Below are positions 17,658 to 25,502 of a DNA stretch of 62,729 nucleotides, piece after piece. The notes beneath the pieces were generated by a model. It was not told where the DNA came from. It made no database searches and was given only the letters and a program-made list of their open reading frames with translations. The DNA lies in assembly GCA_913055745.1 (NCBI GenBank), contig CAJXJZ010000006.1, positions 1 to 62,729 on the forward strand. The letters run 5' to 3'. The stretch comes from an uncultured bacterium (GTDB lineage Bacteria; Hydrothermota; Hydrothermia; UBA1063; CAJXJZ01). The translations under genes were made by a program, and so were the position numbers. How positions within the stretch are numbered: position 1 is the first letter of the stretch; every line of letters starts with the position of its first letter.

Positions 17658-18625
17658 TATAACTTAAATCCTATATGCCTTCCTTCTTTTAAATACCACT
17701 CTACGGTTCTTTTAAGCCCTTCATCAATGGATATCAAAGGCGTCCATCCCAAAAGTTTTTTGGCTTTGGTAATATCAGCCTGCGTGCTCTCCATATCGGC
17801 CTTGTTTTTTTCTTTGAAAACTATTTTTGCCTTTTTATTAAGAAGATGTTCATATTTTTTGATGACCTCTTTAATACTTATGGGCTCTTTGCCTCTCCCG
17901 AGGTTTATAATTTCAAACCCTTCTATGTTTTCCATTGCAAGTATAATACCCCTTGCAATATCGTCAACATAAGTAAAATCCCTGGATTGTTCACCATTTC
18001 CATAAATAATGACGGGCCTTGCTTCGTATATCCACTTGAGGAATCGCAAAAGCGACATATCTGGCCTTGATGCAGGACCATATACTGTGAAGAATCTGAG
18101 CACTACGACATTGAGATTATATAGATAGTGGTATGTATAGGCAGTAACCTCAGCAGATTTTTTGGATGCTGCATAGGGAGATATAGGGCTATTTACAGGC
18201 AGATCCTCTGTAAATGGCATCTTTTGCCCTGCATATAAAGATGATGTGGATGCAAGAATAAATCTCTTAACCTTATATTTTACAGATAGTTCTAAAAGAT
18301 TGAGATTACCTAAAACATTGGTTGTGTAATAAACATAAGGATTTTCTATGGATGCCCGAACCCCTGCCCTTGCTGCAAGATTTATGACAATATCTGGTCT
18401 AAATTCATCAAAAACTTTCTTGAGAAAAACGACATCTTCAATATCTCCTTTGATAAATCTAAACATCTTATATGCCTTCAGTTTAAAAAGACGGTATTCT
18501 TTTAGTTTGGTATCATAGTAATCATTGATATTGTCTATACCTAAAACCTCATGTCCACCCTCAAGTAAAAATTCCCCTGTTTTCCATCCAATAAATCCAC
18601 AGGCGCCTGTTAGAAGAACCCTCAT
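17657..18625 (-). CDS. NAD-dependent nucleotide-sugar epimerase (UDP-glucuronate 4-epimerase-like)
   Basis: Extended SDR enzyme of 322 residues. The Rossmann motif TGACGFIG starts at residue 6, and [21 protein letters not shown] is the signature of UDP-glucuronate/UDP-glucose 4-epimerases. The catalytic STSSLYAG and YAASKK (Y-x3-K) follow. I place the start at ATG 18625, preceded by AAAGGAGG five bases upstream; an earlier in-frame ATG at 18664 lies inside the SLBB gene. It likely supplies a uronic or hexose donor for the polysaccharide. It is not RfbB by motif. Confidence 0.88.
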   Translation of the reverse strand: MRVLLTGACGFIGWKTGEFLLEGGHEVLGIDNINDYYDTKLKEYRLFKLKAYKMFRFIKGDIEDVVFLKKVFDEFRPDIVINLAARAGVRASIENPYVYYTTNVLGNLNLLELSVKYKVKRFILASTSSLYAGQKMPFTEDLPVNSPISPYAASKKSAEVTAYTYHYLYNLNVVVLRFFTVYGPASRPDMSLLRFLKWIYEARPVIIYGNGEQSRDFTYVDDIARGIILAMENIEGFEIINLGRGKEPISIKEVIKKYEHLLNKKAKIVFKEKNKADMESTQADITKAKKLLGWTPLISIDEGLKRTVEWYLKEGRHIGFKL

Positions 18626-18636
18626 ATTTACCTCCT

Positions 18637-19212
18637 TTAAAAGTTGGTCTGGTAAAAACTCCACAAAAGAACTATGGCACTTATAATGGATGTAATATCT
18701 GAGAAATTAACATGGAATTTTTTGGAAACCTCAATTGCATCACCTGAAAAAAGGCCAAGTTCTTTTACGGTTGTATGTTTTTCAACTGCTTCGTAATAAT
18801 TGATTTTAAAGGTTTTAGAATGCGTATAAATCTTTATCTTTTTGAGGTTTGCAAGTGGAGTAGTACCTCCTGCAAGACCTATTAGAGAACTTATGGGTTC
18901 ATTTTCGTTTATGTATCCAACATAAGGCTTTTTTACCTCACCAATAACCGAGACCTTTACATATCTATCAATAATAACCCGTGTCTCTGGTAGTATGGTT
19001 TTGTAAACAGAATCTATAACATGTCTTATATTTTTTGTAGAATTTATATTTATAACACCTAAATTCGTGGAAAAAAGGCTTACAGAATCCTCAAGACAAA
19101 ATGTGTCAAGTGGTGCATATACCATTCCTCGTATAGAGTCTGATACAGGGTATCTTACAATAAACATATCTCCCTGGGATACCAAGGTGAATATAAGGTA
19201 AATCAATGTCAT
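18637..19212 (-). CDS. Short polysaccharide-export protein with SLBB domain
   Basis: 191 residues: a hydrophobic N-terminus (1-14) that may be a signal, a weak polysaccharide-export-like stretch (~40-85), one SLBB domain (KVSVIGEVKKPYVGYINENEPISSLIGLAGGTTPLANLKKIKIY..., about 87-160), and a C-terminal helix (~172-188). Wza-type channels usually have more than 330 residues and two or more SLBB domains, so this is a reduced form. It is coupled to the Wzc-like gene by a four-base overlap, which supports a shared role in export. No lipobox cysteine is visible. Confidence 0.75.
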   Translation of the reverse strand: MTLIYLIFTLVSQGDMFIVRYPVSDSIRGMVYAPLDTFCLEDSVSLFSTNLGVININSTKNIRHVIDSVYKTILPETRVIIDRYVKVSVIGEVKKPYVGYINENEPISSLIGLAGGTTPLANLKKIKIYTHSKTFKINYYEAVEKHTTVKELGLFSGDAIEVSKKFHVNFSDITSIISAIVLLWSFYQTNF

Positions 19213-21575
19213 TTTTTTCTCCCCTTTTTGCGTTTAAAGAACCTTTTTATTGTATGCTTGATACCTTTGCGTGTATCGTGGTAATAATAGCCATAATAGT
19301 AATACCTATAACCATAGCCCTGGGATGTTTTAAAGTCATTGAAAACACCGCCTATGATATTAACATTGTTACGCACAAGTTCCTTGCATACTGCAGAGAG
19401 AAAATCAGCATTTGTAAAATTGTATTTTATTGCAAGTAGTAGGCCATCAAAGAGATTATTAGCAAAAAGCAATGTGCTTGATACAACACCTATTGGTGCA
19501 GTGTCAACGATTACAATATCGTAGGAAGAAGTAAGCTCCTTAAATTTTTTTGATGCCTGCCCTCTAAGTAGGTATGATGAGATATATCCCTTGTTTTTCC
19601 CTGAGGGCAAAAAATCAAGGCCTTTTAGTTTTGTTTTGAGTATGTTTGCTTTTTCTGAGTCCCTGTATAGGAATTCACTAAGACCTTCTTCATTCCTTGG
19701 TATACCAAGTATCTTATTCTGGGTAGGCTTTACAAAGTCAGCATTAACCAATAGCACATTATAACCTGAAAGTGCAAGTGTTTGTGCAAGATTAAGTGAA
19801 AGTATTGTTTTCCCCTCACCACTTGCAGTACTGCTTATTCCAATGGTTTTTAAGGATGGATTTGTTTTTCTTAAAAATTCAAGGTTGATTTTGAACCTGT
19901 TAAGTGACTCTATAAGTTTTTCATCCTTACATGTACCAATTGGCTCTATAACAGGTTGAGGCACATCCATATGTGGTATGACTGCCAAGATTGGTGCATC
20001 TATTATTTTTTCTGCTGTTTCTGGGTCTTTGATGCTTTTATCAAGATGCTCCTGTAAAAATGCAATGAGAACACCGACAAAAAGACCTAATACCAGTGCT
20101 AAGTAGAGATTAAGTGTCTTATTTGGAGAAAATGGGCTTTTGGGAACAAGGGCATAATCAAGTACCCTTGCATCTGGTATCTGTGACGCGTGCTCTATTT
20201 TAGCCTCTTCTAATCTTAAAAGTAGATTTTCGTAGATTTGTTTTAATGCATCTATTTTCCTCCGTAGATTAAAGTATGTGAGGGAGACATCAGGGACTTT
20301 TGATAGTTTGTTTTCATAATCCTTTAGTACCTCTTGTATAGCCTTTAAACGGGCACTGTATAATATGCTATTTACTTCGCTTTCCTGTAATATAGAGAGG
20401 ATTTTTGGAGAAATCCTATCTTCTGATGTTAATGTGTCTTTATGTATCTTTTGTGAGAGGTCTTTTTGTAATGCATTTATTTTCTTTTCAAGCCTCTTTG
20501 CCTCAGGATGCTCAGGAGAATAATTTAATATCAAAAATGCGCGTCTTTTCTCAAGTGCGAGTAATTTATCTATTAAATCACCATAATCTCCTGTCATAAG
20601 AGATGAACCACCTGAAAGTTTTAATTTTCGCGTGAGGGTTTCAGAAAGTGCGCTTGCCTCTTTATACCTCATCTCTGCTTGATACTTTTCAGATACAAGT
20701 GCAAGATAGTTTGATAAAAGTTCTTTATTGGTCTCTTCGCCATCTTTTATCATTAGCGTGGAGAAATAATCAAACTCTTTTTCCATCATGGAAAGTGAAT
20801 CCTCTTTTACCTTTAATTGCCTTTCTACGCGTGCCACCTGACCTTCTAAAAAATCTTTTAACACTCTTGCGGAATAGCGTGCATCTTCAAGGGTATAATC
20901 CACATAAGATTCAGCATACGCATCAGCAAGTTTCTTGGCGAATTCAGGGGAATAATCACGGGCCTCTATTCTTGCGATAAAAGAATTTCCTTCCTGCTGA
21001 ATTTTGATATGTCCCCCTATTTTCTCCAATAGGTTTCCTATATCTCTTATGCGTAAGTGAAGTTTTAGAGGTAGTTTAATATCTGACGATATTTTAATTA
21101 AAAGGCCAATCTTGTCATTTTCAGACCATTTGTTTACCTTTCCTGATATTAAAACGTTGTTTGTAGAATCCTTAACATAGTATGAACTATCTTCTTTTAT
21201 GTCTAATGTGTAATGTCCAGGTGTTAAGGTGGGTGATACTTTAAGGGAATCTATAAAAACGCTGTTTACTGAATCCTCTAATCTTATGGCTAAGTGTAGT
21301 TTTTCTATGACCCTTTTGCGTATGTTAAGGGATTTGAGGATCGCGAGTTGTGTAGGAACATCATTCCATGGGGTGGTCATACCTTGAAGGGCTATTTGGG
21401 TGATGTTGTTACTACCGGGCAATCTGACCCTTGCCATAGCCCTATATACAGGTCTTTTTTTATGGTTATAATACAAAGCAGAAAATAAAAATATGAGGAC
21501 TACCCAAAAAATTGTTGCTTTTCTACGTCTTAGGGTGGTAAATATCTCCTCTACATTGATTTCTTTCTCTTCCAT
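19209..21575 (-). CDS. Wzc-like polysaccharide copolymerase/tyrosine autokinase
   Basis: 788 residues. A Wzz domain with a transmembrane helix at about 20-35 is followed by a long periplasmic coiled-coil region with a GNVR-type end, a second helix at ~485-505, and a BY-kinase domain. Walker A is SSTASGEGKTILSLN (~580-594), Walker A' VLLVNADFVKPTQ (~606-618), and Walker B YDIVIVDTAPIGVVS. The C-terminus holds the tyrosine cluster YGYRYYYYGYYYHD, the expected autophosphorylation site. It controls chain length and export with the SLBB protein. The first Asp of the usual A' D-x-D is Asn here. No partner phosphatase gene is seen. Confidence 0.95.
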   Translation of the reverse strand: MEEKEINVEEIFTTLRRRKATIFWVVLIFLFSALYYNHKKRPVYRAMARVRLPGSNNITQIALQGMTTPWNDVPTQLAILKSLNIRKRVIEKLHLAIRLEDSVNSVFIDSLKVSPTLTPGHYTLDIKEDSSYYVKDSTNNVLISGKVNKWSENDKIGLLIKISSDIKLPLKLHLRIRDIGNLLEKIGGHIKIQQEGNSFIARIEARDYSPEFAKKLADAYAESYVDYTLEDARYSARVLKDFLEGQVARVERQLKVKEDSLSMMEKEFDYFSTLMIKDGEETNKELLSNYLALVSEKYQAEMRYKEASALSETLTRKLKLSGGSSLMTGDYGDLIDKLLALEKRRAFLILNYSPEHPEAKRLEKKINALQKDLSQKIHKDTLTSEDRISPKILSILQESEVNSILYSARLKAIQEVLKDYENKLSKVPDVSLTYFNLRRKIDALKQIYENLLLRLEEAKIEHASQIPDARVLDYALVPKSPFSPNKTLNLYLALVLGLFVGVLIAFLQEHLDKSIKDPETAEKIIDAPILAVIPHMDVPQPVIEPIGTCKDEKLIESLNRFKINLEFLRKTNPSLKTIGISSTASGEGKTILSLNLAQTLALSGYNVLLVNADFVKPTQNKILGIPRNEEGLSEFLYRDSEKANILKTKLKGLDFLPSGKNKGYISSYLLRGQASKKFKELTSSYDIVIVDTAPIGVVSSTLLFANNLFDGLLLAIKYNFTNADFLSAVCKELVRNNVNIIGGVFNDFKTSQGYGYRYYYYGYYYHDTRKGIKHTIKRFFKRKKGRKK

Positions 21576-21584
21576 GCTACGTTT

Positions 21585-21612
21585 ATTTTAAGGTATTATG
21601 AGGGTTTGGCAA
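21585..21612 (-). promoter_or_regulatory. Promoter of the polysaccharide operon (Wzc-like gene first)
   Basis: On the minus strand, TTGCCA (21612-21607), a 16-base spacer, TAAAAT (21590-21585), then nine bases to ATG 21575. The leader would be two or three bases at most. The divergent gene at 21666 has its own -10 box 60 bases away. Confidence 0.5.
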
Positions 21613-21652
21613 AAAAATATTGAAAAGTCTACACTTTACACATCATAAGCCT

Positions 21653-21658
21653 TAAAAT
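21653..21658 (+). promoter_or_regulatory. -10 box of a leaderless-type start for the gene at 21666
   Basis: TAAAAT lies seven bases before ATG 21666, and no Shine-Dalgarno is present. I see no good -35 element at 16-18 bases upstream, so the call rests on the -10 spacing alone. Confidence 0.4.
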
Positions 21659-21665
21659 TTAAGGC

Positions 21666-23096
21666 ATGAAATGGGCTTTGATGTTTATTTTATCTTTTCC
21701 TTTCTTCAGAAAACATGCTGCAAATTGGGATGCATATCTCAGGGCAAGGGAGTTTTTGGCTTCTAAGAATTATGAAAAAGCAGGTAAAATAGCGGACTCT
21801 CTTATTATAGAGGGTTTTAAAGATAAAGATGTTCTGCATCTTTTAATGTATTCCCTTTACCAAAGGTCAATGTGGGATTCTATTATTTCATTGAGCAATA
21901 ATCTTGAAGATTTTAAACTGCCACCTAAAACCCAGGAATACTCGGATATAATGTTTATGATTGCAGTTTCGTATTTTAAGAAAGATGATATTGCCCTTTC
22001 TTTGTATTATGCCTCAAAATCTGGTAATACGATGAAAAATAGGAACAGGGCACTTGATTTTGTGAAAAACTATATTGGCATGTCATATCTACCACAAGAT
22101 ATATCCCTTAAGTGGCTTTTAAGGCCTGAAAGACCAGGGATTTTTATACCAAAAGGAGAAAGTGGTAGTGTTGCAGAGGATTTTATGAATGGATTTAACC
22201 TTGGGCTCGGAGGCACTATTCCCTATAATAGGTTTGATAATATAAAAGATGTTAAAAATGCCTCCTTGGTGGTTGGACCTATGTATTCTCAAAGCATTGT
22301 AAATAGTCTTGAATATTTAAAAACAATCTTTGAGCCTTGTATCTTTCCACTTTCAGAGGATGTAAGAATTGATATGGAATTGCCATTCTTTTCATTAAAC
22401 AGAAGGTATGCTATTGAATTAGAAAAAGGCATTATGCTATTTGCTGATAAATTGGGTTATATGAACTATGCGATTTACTATGATGAAAATGACCCTATAT
22501 CTCTTTCTTCTAAGTTGTTTTTAGAACGGGAAATTGCAAAAAGGGGCCTTTATATCGCCTTTGAGAAACCTTTTAGTGAAGATTCTATTTCAATTATTTC
22601 AGAGATTGATTCTACCACAGGAGAGGGTTGGGATGCAGTGTTTGTGCTCGGCAGAAGTGATTTTGCTCTGACACTTGCCACCACATTTAGAAGAGAGGTG
22701 GAGGACCTGCCTGTGTTTGTGTTCTCTGATTTTAAATGGAAGGTGCTTCATGGTGGATATGTGGGTCTAAATGGCGTTATTTTTGCAGGCTATTATATGG
22801 GAGAGCGAAAGATGCTTGATATAATGTCTTCAAAGGACCAGTTTCAAGGCATGTATGAAAAGCAATTTGGGAACTATCCATCCTATTTTGCCGAGCGTGG
22901 ATACGATGTTGGAAATCTTATAAAAAAAATGGTAAGTGAATTGGACACATTCAACAGAAAAAATGTTATAAACTACCTTCGTAGAATGGGTGTATATGAG
23001 GGTATATCGGGATATTTTTTATTTAGAGATGATCCTTCACTTATTAAGGTGTATACTTTTAAAAATGGCAGAATAGTAGAGTACAAGGAGGAATAA
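21666..23096 (+). CDS. Secreted periplasmic-binding-fold protein (LpoA/LivK-like)
   Basis: 476 residues with an N-terminal signal-like stretch (MKWALMFILSFPFF). Residues ~20-140 look like TPR-type helices (ASKNYEKAGKIADSLI, LYQRSMWDSIISLSNNL). The remainder resembles a type I periplasmic-binding fold: GSVAEDFMNGFNLGLGGTIPYN, NASLVVGPMYSQS, YAIYYDENDPISLSSKLFLEREIAKRG, then WDAVFVLGRSDFALTLA. The helix-plus-binding-fold plan recalls LpoA, the outer-membrane activator of a penicillin-binding protein, but no lipobox is obvious. It is followed at once by a small membrane protein gene with a strong Shine-Dalgarno. Confidence 0.65.
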   Translation: MKWALMFILSFPFFRKHAANWDAYLRAREFLASKNYEKAGKIADSLIIEGFKDKDVLHLLMYSLYQRSMWDSIISLSNNLEDFKLPPKTQEYSDIMFMIAVSYFKKDDIALSLYYASKSGNTMKNRNRALDFVKNYIGMSYLPQDISLKWLLRPERPGIFIPKGESGSVAEDFMNGFNLGLGGTIPYNRFDNIKDVKNASLVVGPMYSQSIVNSLEYLKTIFEPCIFPLSEDVRIDMELPFFSLNRRYAIELEKGIMLFADKLGYMNYAIYYDENDPISLSSKLFLEREIAKRGLYIAFEKPFSEDSISIISEIDSTTGEGWDAVFVLGRSDFALTLATTFRREVEDLPVFVFSDFKWKVLHGGYVGLNGVIFAGYYMGERKMLDIMSSKDQFQGMYEKQFGNYPSYFAERGYDVGNLIKKMVSELDTFNRKNVINYLRRMGVYEGISGYFLFRDDPSLIKVYTFKNGRIVEYKEE

Positions 23097-23097
23097 A

Positions 23098-23331
23098 ATG
23101 CAAGGAAAGAAAAATACAGGTAAAGCAAAGAGAGAACTGCCCAAAGGTAAAGATGAAAATATCTATTTGCCATATGGAAAAAAGGCTTATATTGTCCAGG
23201 GTGTAGGGCTTTTGTTAGGCATAATTGGTTTTATCTTTGTCGCATTGGGAGACATCACCTTCTCTGTTATATCAATGGTATTAGGACTTGTTATTCTCAT
23301 ACCTGTGGGACTTTGGATGAAGGGCGCATGA
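23098..23331 (+). CDS. Small two-helix membrane protein (DUF3098-like)
   Basis: 77 residues: a charged N-terminal tail, then YLPYGKKAYIVQGVGLLLGIIGFIFVALGD and a second helix SVISMVLGLVILIPVGLWMKG. The 'PYGKKAY' entry to helix 1 resembles DUF3098 proteins of Bacteroidota-type genomes. AAGGAGG precedes the ATG. The start lies one base after the previous stop, so they share a transcript. The last base abuts the end of priA on the other strand, leaving no space for a terminator. Function unknown. Confidence 0.75.
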   Translation: MQGKKNTGKAKRELPKGKDENIYLPYGKKAYIVQGVGLLLGIIGFIFVALGDITFSVISMVLGLVILIPVGLWMKGA

Positions 23332-25500
23332 CTATAACATACTATAAGGATTAACATTTACAGTAATCTTCATATTTCTGATATCTGATTCTTCTCTTAA
23401 GGATTTTAAACTTTCTGTTATCTCATCAAGATCGTTTTCTTTGACCTTTAAAACAAGTTGCCACCTATACTCGCCTCTTATTTTTTCGTAGGGTGGGGGA
23501 GCAGGACCAAGTATAATAACATCTTTATGAGTATTTTTAATCTCTTCATTGATTTTTATGATCTGTTCTCTCGCAACTTTGGCGTTTTTTGAGCGTGCAA
23601 TAATCCGAATAAGATAGATGAAGGGGGGATATTGGTATCGCTTTCTGTTATCCAGCTCATAAAGTAAAAAAGCCCTATAGTCGTGGTTTTTGAGATAAAC
23701 AAAGATTGGATGTTCTGGGTCTCTTGTTTGAACTATTACCTTACCCTTTTTTCTAAGTCTTCCTGCAACCTGAAACAATGTTTGTGCAACACGTTCTTCT
23801 GCTCTGTAATCAGGGAACATGAGTCCTGTATCTGCATTAATAATACCAACTGTTTCAACATGAGGGAAGTCAAAGCCCACAGAAATCATTTGTGTACCTA
23901 CAAGGATGTCTATTTTTTTATTTATAAAATCCCTGTATATTTTTTCTTTCATGCCCTTTTTCTGTACAGTGTCTCTGTCTAAAATGGATATTGTAGCATA
24001 AGGGAAGAATCTTTTAACCTCTTCCTCTATTCTCTCTGTCCCGTATCCTCCAAAGAATAGGTTATGTGAACCACAATAAGGACAAGCATCTGGTATAGGC
24101 TCTGTATGCCCGCATATATGACATTTTAATACCTTTTCCCTCTTATGTAGCACAAGTGGGACAGAACACATAGGACAATAAATAGTTTTACCACAGTCCA
24201 TGCATTGAACAAAAGGGGTATATCCACGACGGTTTATAAATAGAATAATGCCCTTTTTTTTGTCTAAACTCCTCTTTATTTCATCTATAAGATGTAGAGA
24301 AAGCGCCTTGCCAGGGCGTTCTTTTTTCATATCAACTATTTCTATTTCTGGATTTGCATAATCCTTGAAGCGTTCAGTGATTATATGGATACCATGGTCA
24401 TTTTTTATAGAAGCCTTGTAAAAACTTATCACATCTGGCGTTCCGCTTCCCATCAAGACCGGTATATTCAATCTCCTTCCTATGAATTCGGCTATTTCTC
24501 TTGCATCGTACATGGGCATGCGTTCCTCTTCTTTGTATGAAAAATCGTGTTCTTCATCCACTACCAGAAGAGAAAGATTAGATATAGGTAAAAACAGAGA
24601 AGACCTTGTGCCTATTACAACAACAGAGTCTGAACTTGCACATTTTTTTGCGATCCAGTTTTTTTCGGTGTTTGAAAGACCACTATGATAGACAAATACC
24701 CTTTCTTTATACCTATTAAGAAAGTAAGTCAGAGTTTGAACAGTTAGTGCTATCTCAGGAACAAGGAAAATGCCACTTTTGTTGTTTTCAAGTACATACT
24801 CAAATAGTTTATAATAAATGGCGGTCTTCCCACTACCTGTAACACCAAAGAGCAAAAAGTTTCTAAAATTGTGATTTTTTATGTCTCTTAAAACATCGTT
24901 GTATATTTTCTGCTGTTCTTCAGTAAGCGTTGAAACCTCTTTATGTTTGATATCTTCAATATGATAAGTAAATGGTTTTGGCTTTGCAGTCTTAAGGACA
25001 TCTCTACAGGTTATAAGCCCTTCAGTTTTAAGTTCAGATATAATATTGCTTACATTGGAGCCAAACTCTTTTGTGAGGGTGCTTTTTTTAATCCATCTTG
25101 GGTAGCGTGTCCTTAAATAGGAAAAGATTTCTAATTTTTTCCCTGTTAGCGTAGGGGGTATTTCAATCTTTTTTGCCCTGCACTCATTTTTTGACCGCTT
25201 AAGTACCCCAGGTGGAAAAAACAGCAATATAGCCTCGCTCTCAAACGCTGCGTAGTGTTTTACCATGAAATTAAAAAGGTCAAGCCTTGGGCCATGTAAA
25301 GAAAATTCAGGAAATGCAATACTTTCAACCTCTTTTATATTAAAATCCACTTCTTTTGCAACGCTTTTGGATATTACCACTCCTCTTGCTGTGCCTTTCC
25401 CAAATGGTATATTTACTATGTCACCTACATGTACCCTCTCATTACATTTATAGGTGTATGCCTTTTTGCCTGCGTGGGGTATGATGATATCACAGAACAC
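23332..25500 (-). CDS. priA: Primosomal protein N' (replication restart helicase)
   Basis: PriA reloads the replisome at collapsed forks. The 722-residue protein has the N-terminal 3'-end-binding domain, Walker A GVTGSGKTAIY (~218), the DEEH box VVDEEHDFSYKEEE, and the zinc-binding segment with four C-x2-C pairs (CMDCGKTIYCPMC...CHICG...CPYCG, about 430-475). The helicase motif GTQMISVGFDFPHV and the QVAGRLRKKGKVIVQT region complete the C-terminal lobe. It starts two bases after tamB ends. Confidence 0.97.
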   Translation of the reverse strand: MFCDIIIPHAGKKAYTYKCNERVHVGDIVNIPFGKGTARGVVISKSVAKEVDFNIKEVESIAFPEFSLHGPRLDLFNFMVKHYAAFESEAILLFFPPGVLKRSKNECRAKKIEIPPTLTGKKLEIFSYLRTRYPRWIKKSTLTKEFGSNVSNIISELKTEGLITCRDVLKTAKPKPFTYHIEDIKHKEVSTLTEEQQKIYNDVLRDIKNHNFRNFLLFGVTGSGKTAIYYKLFEYVLENNKSGIFLVPEIALTVQTLTYFLNRYKERVFVYHSGLSNTEKNWIAKKCASSDSVVVIGTRSSLFLPISNLSLLVVDEEHDFSYKEEERMPMYDAREIAEFIGRRLNIPVLMGSGTPDVISFYKASIKNDHGIHIITERFKDYANPEIEIVDMKKERPGKALSLHLIDEIKRSLDKKKGIILFINRRGYTPFVQCMDCGKTIYCPMCSVPLVLHKREKVLKCHICGHTEPIPDACPYCGSHNLFFGGYGTERIEEEVKRFFPYATISILDRDTVQKKGMKEKIYRDFINKKIDILVGTQMISVGFDFPHVETVGIINADTGLMFPDYRAEERVAQTLFQVAGRLRKKGKVIVQTRDPEHPIFVYLKNHDYRAFLLYELDNRKRYQYPPFIYLIRIIARSKNAKVAREQIIKINEEIKNTHKDVIILGPAPPPYEKIRGEYRWQLVLKVKENDLDEITESLKSLREESDIRNMKITVNVNPYSML

Positions 25501-25502
25501 CG

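Noticed and set aside
17657-18625. Possible identity of the epimerase as RfbB (dTDP-glucose 4,6-dehydratase)
   Set aside because: The N-terminal DNINDYYD...RL motif is that of UDP-uronate/hexose epimerases, and the RfbB segment following its first strand is missing.
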